Source of the DNA: Halieaceae bacterium
Lineage (GTDB): Bacteria > Pseudomonadota > Gammaproteobacteria > Pseudomonadales > Halieaceae
Assembly (NCBI GenBank): GCA_902518075.1
Contig: CABYEX010000048.1
Location: 1 to 7,107, forward strand
Length of the DNA stretch: 7,107 nucleotides
Direction: 5' to 3'
Shown: in pieces, positions 6,678-7,107 of the stretch
Layout of the letters: the number at the start of each line of letters is the position of its first letter
How positions within the stretch are numbered: the stretch's first letter is position 1
Program-made: the position numbers and the translations under genes
The notes under the pieces: generated by a model
Told to the model about the DNA's origin: nothing
The model's input: the letters and a program-made list of their open reading frames with translations, nothing else
The model's database searches: none

Positions 6678-6853
6678 TGGCGCATCGGAAGAAATCTGAC
6701 CTGCCCACAAAGGTTTGCCCGATTTGCAAACGCCCCTTCAGTTGGCGCGCGCGCTGGAAGCATCAGTGGGACCAGATCGTGTATTGCTCGAAGCGCTGCA
6801 GCGGCCAACGCGGGCGCAAAGGCAAGTCCGTGTTACCCGCAGGTGACGCCTAG
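6677..6853 (+). CDS. DUF2256 family small zinc-ribbon-like protein
   Basis: A 58-residue, strongly basic protein, recognised as DUF2256 from its pattern: HRKKSDLPTKVCPICKRPFSWRARWKHQWDQIVYCS, then KRC. Four cysteines, C14-x2-C17 and C37-x3-C41, could hold one zinc ion. The aromatic stretch FSWRARWKHQW between the pairs is typical of the family. The function of DUF2256 is not known to me. Family members commonly lie next to, or are fused with, cryptochrome/photolyase-related genes, which fits this place. The ATG (6677-6679) overlaps the cryptochrome TGA by one base (TGATG), so expression by reinitiation is likely. The C-terminal tail from about residue 42 is Arg/Lys-rich and could touch nucleic acid (inference). 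Its TAG overlaps the stop of the convergent photolyase-related gene. Confidence 0.9.
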   Translation: MAHRKKSDLPTKVCPICKRPFSWRARWKHQWDQIVYCSKRCSGQRGRKGKSVLPAGDA

Positions 6854-7107
6854 AGCTCGGCAATGTGCTCGAGGGTGTGGTCCGCCCACTGGATTACCGC
6901 CTCGCGATCCTCATCGCTTCGTTTTCTCCAGCCACCGAGTATCAAACCCATGCGGGGGTTTTGGCTCAATAGCGCGTTGTGACGATCGATAAAGTGCCAA
7001 TAAAGACTGTTGTAGGGGCAGGCGTCTTCTCCCGTGACGCGCTTCGGGTCATAGCGGCAGGCCTTGCAATGATTGCCCTGCTTTTGGATGTATTTGCCGC
7101 TGGCCGC
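6850..7107 (-). CDS. Photolyase-related protein, FeS-BCP/CryPro type, C-terminal 85 residues (5' part beyond window)
   Basis: C-terminal end of a deoxyribodipyrimidine photolyase-related protein. Characterised relatives (such as Agrobacterium PhrB) repair (6-4) photoproducts and carry FAD, a lumazine antenna and a [4Fe-4S] cluster. My translation of the minus strand from the window edge gives 85 residues: AASGKYIQKQGNHCKACRYD, then PKRVTGEDACPYNSLYWHFIDRH, then NPRMGLIL. Three cysteines of the cluster are visible (C14, C17 and C30 of the fragment); the fourth should lie upstream, outside the window. The TAG stop lies at 6850-6852, inside the shared CTAG with the DUF2256 gene. The gene converges on the CRY-DASH/DUF2256 pair, placing two distinct photolyase subfamilies side by side. 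Start, full length and repair activity cannot be judged. Confidence 0.9.
   Translation of the reverse strand, partial: AASGKYIQKQGNHCKACRYDPKRVTGEDACPYNSLYWHFIDRHNALLSQNPRMGLILGGWRKRSDEDREAVIQWADHTLEHIAEL

Overview
This 7.1-kb window looks like ordinary chromosomal DNA from an aerobic Gram-negative bacterium, most likely a marine-type gammaproteobacterium. That guess rests on an Oar-like TonB-dependent receptor, a GalT that aligns well with the E. coli form, a DASH cryptochrome next to an iron-sulfur photolyase-like gene, and moderately high GC. No marker here fixes the taxon, so it is inference. I see no mobile element, CRISPR array, tRNA or rRNA. Coding density is high and every CDS reads as intact, except the two cut by the window edges.

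Left part (1-1845, minus strand): the 5' part of an outer-membrane TonB-dependent receptor runs off the left edge. Its 135-bp upstream region carries a Pho-box-like tandem repeat (688-705), a -10-like hexamer exactly 10 bp further on, and a 7-bp inverted repeat overlapping the presumed start of transcription. Upstream of it on the same strand is an Old Yellow Enzyme family flavin oxidoreductase with a GTG start.

Middle (1988-5245, minus strand): a Leloir-pathway operon in the order galK-galT-galE. GalK makes galactose-1-phosphate, GalT exchanges it with UDP-glucose, and GalE regenerates UDP-glucose from UDP-galactose. galK and galT overlap by 4 bp (ATGA). galE follows galT after 58 bp. No aldose epimerase, transporter or regulator gene is in view.

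Right part (5376-7107): divergent from galK across a 130-bp region lies a light-related cluster. It holds a CRY-DASH flavoprotein, then a 58-aa DUF2256-type zinc-ribbon-like protein starting inside the CRY stop codon (TGATG). Converging on these is the 3' end of a photolyase-related protein of the FeS-BCP/CryPro type (minus strand, cut by the right edge). The convergent stop codons share one CTAG tetranucleotide.

The observations most worth a second look are the putative PhoB-controlled receptor promoter and the DASH / DUF2256 / FeS-photolyase arrangement. The rest matches well-known families.
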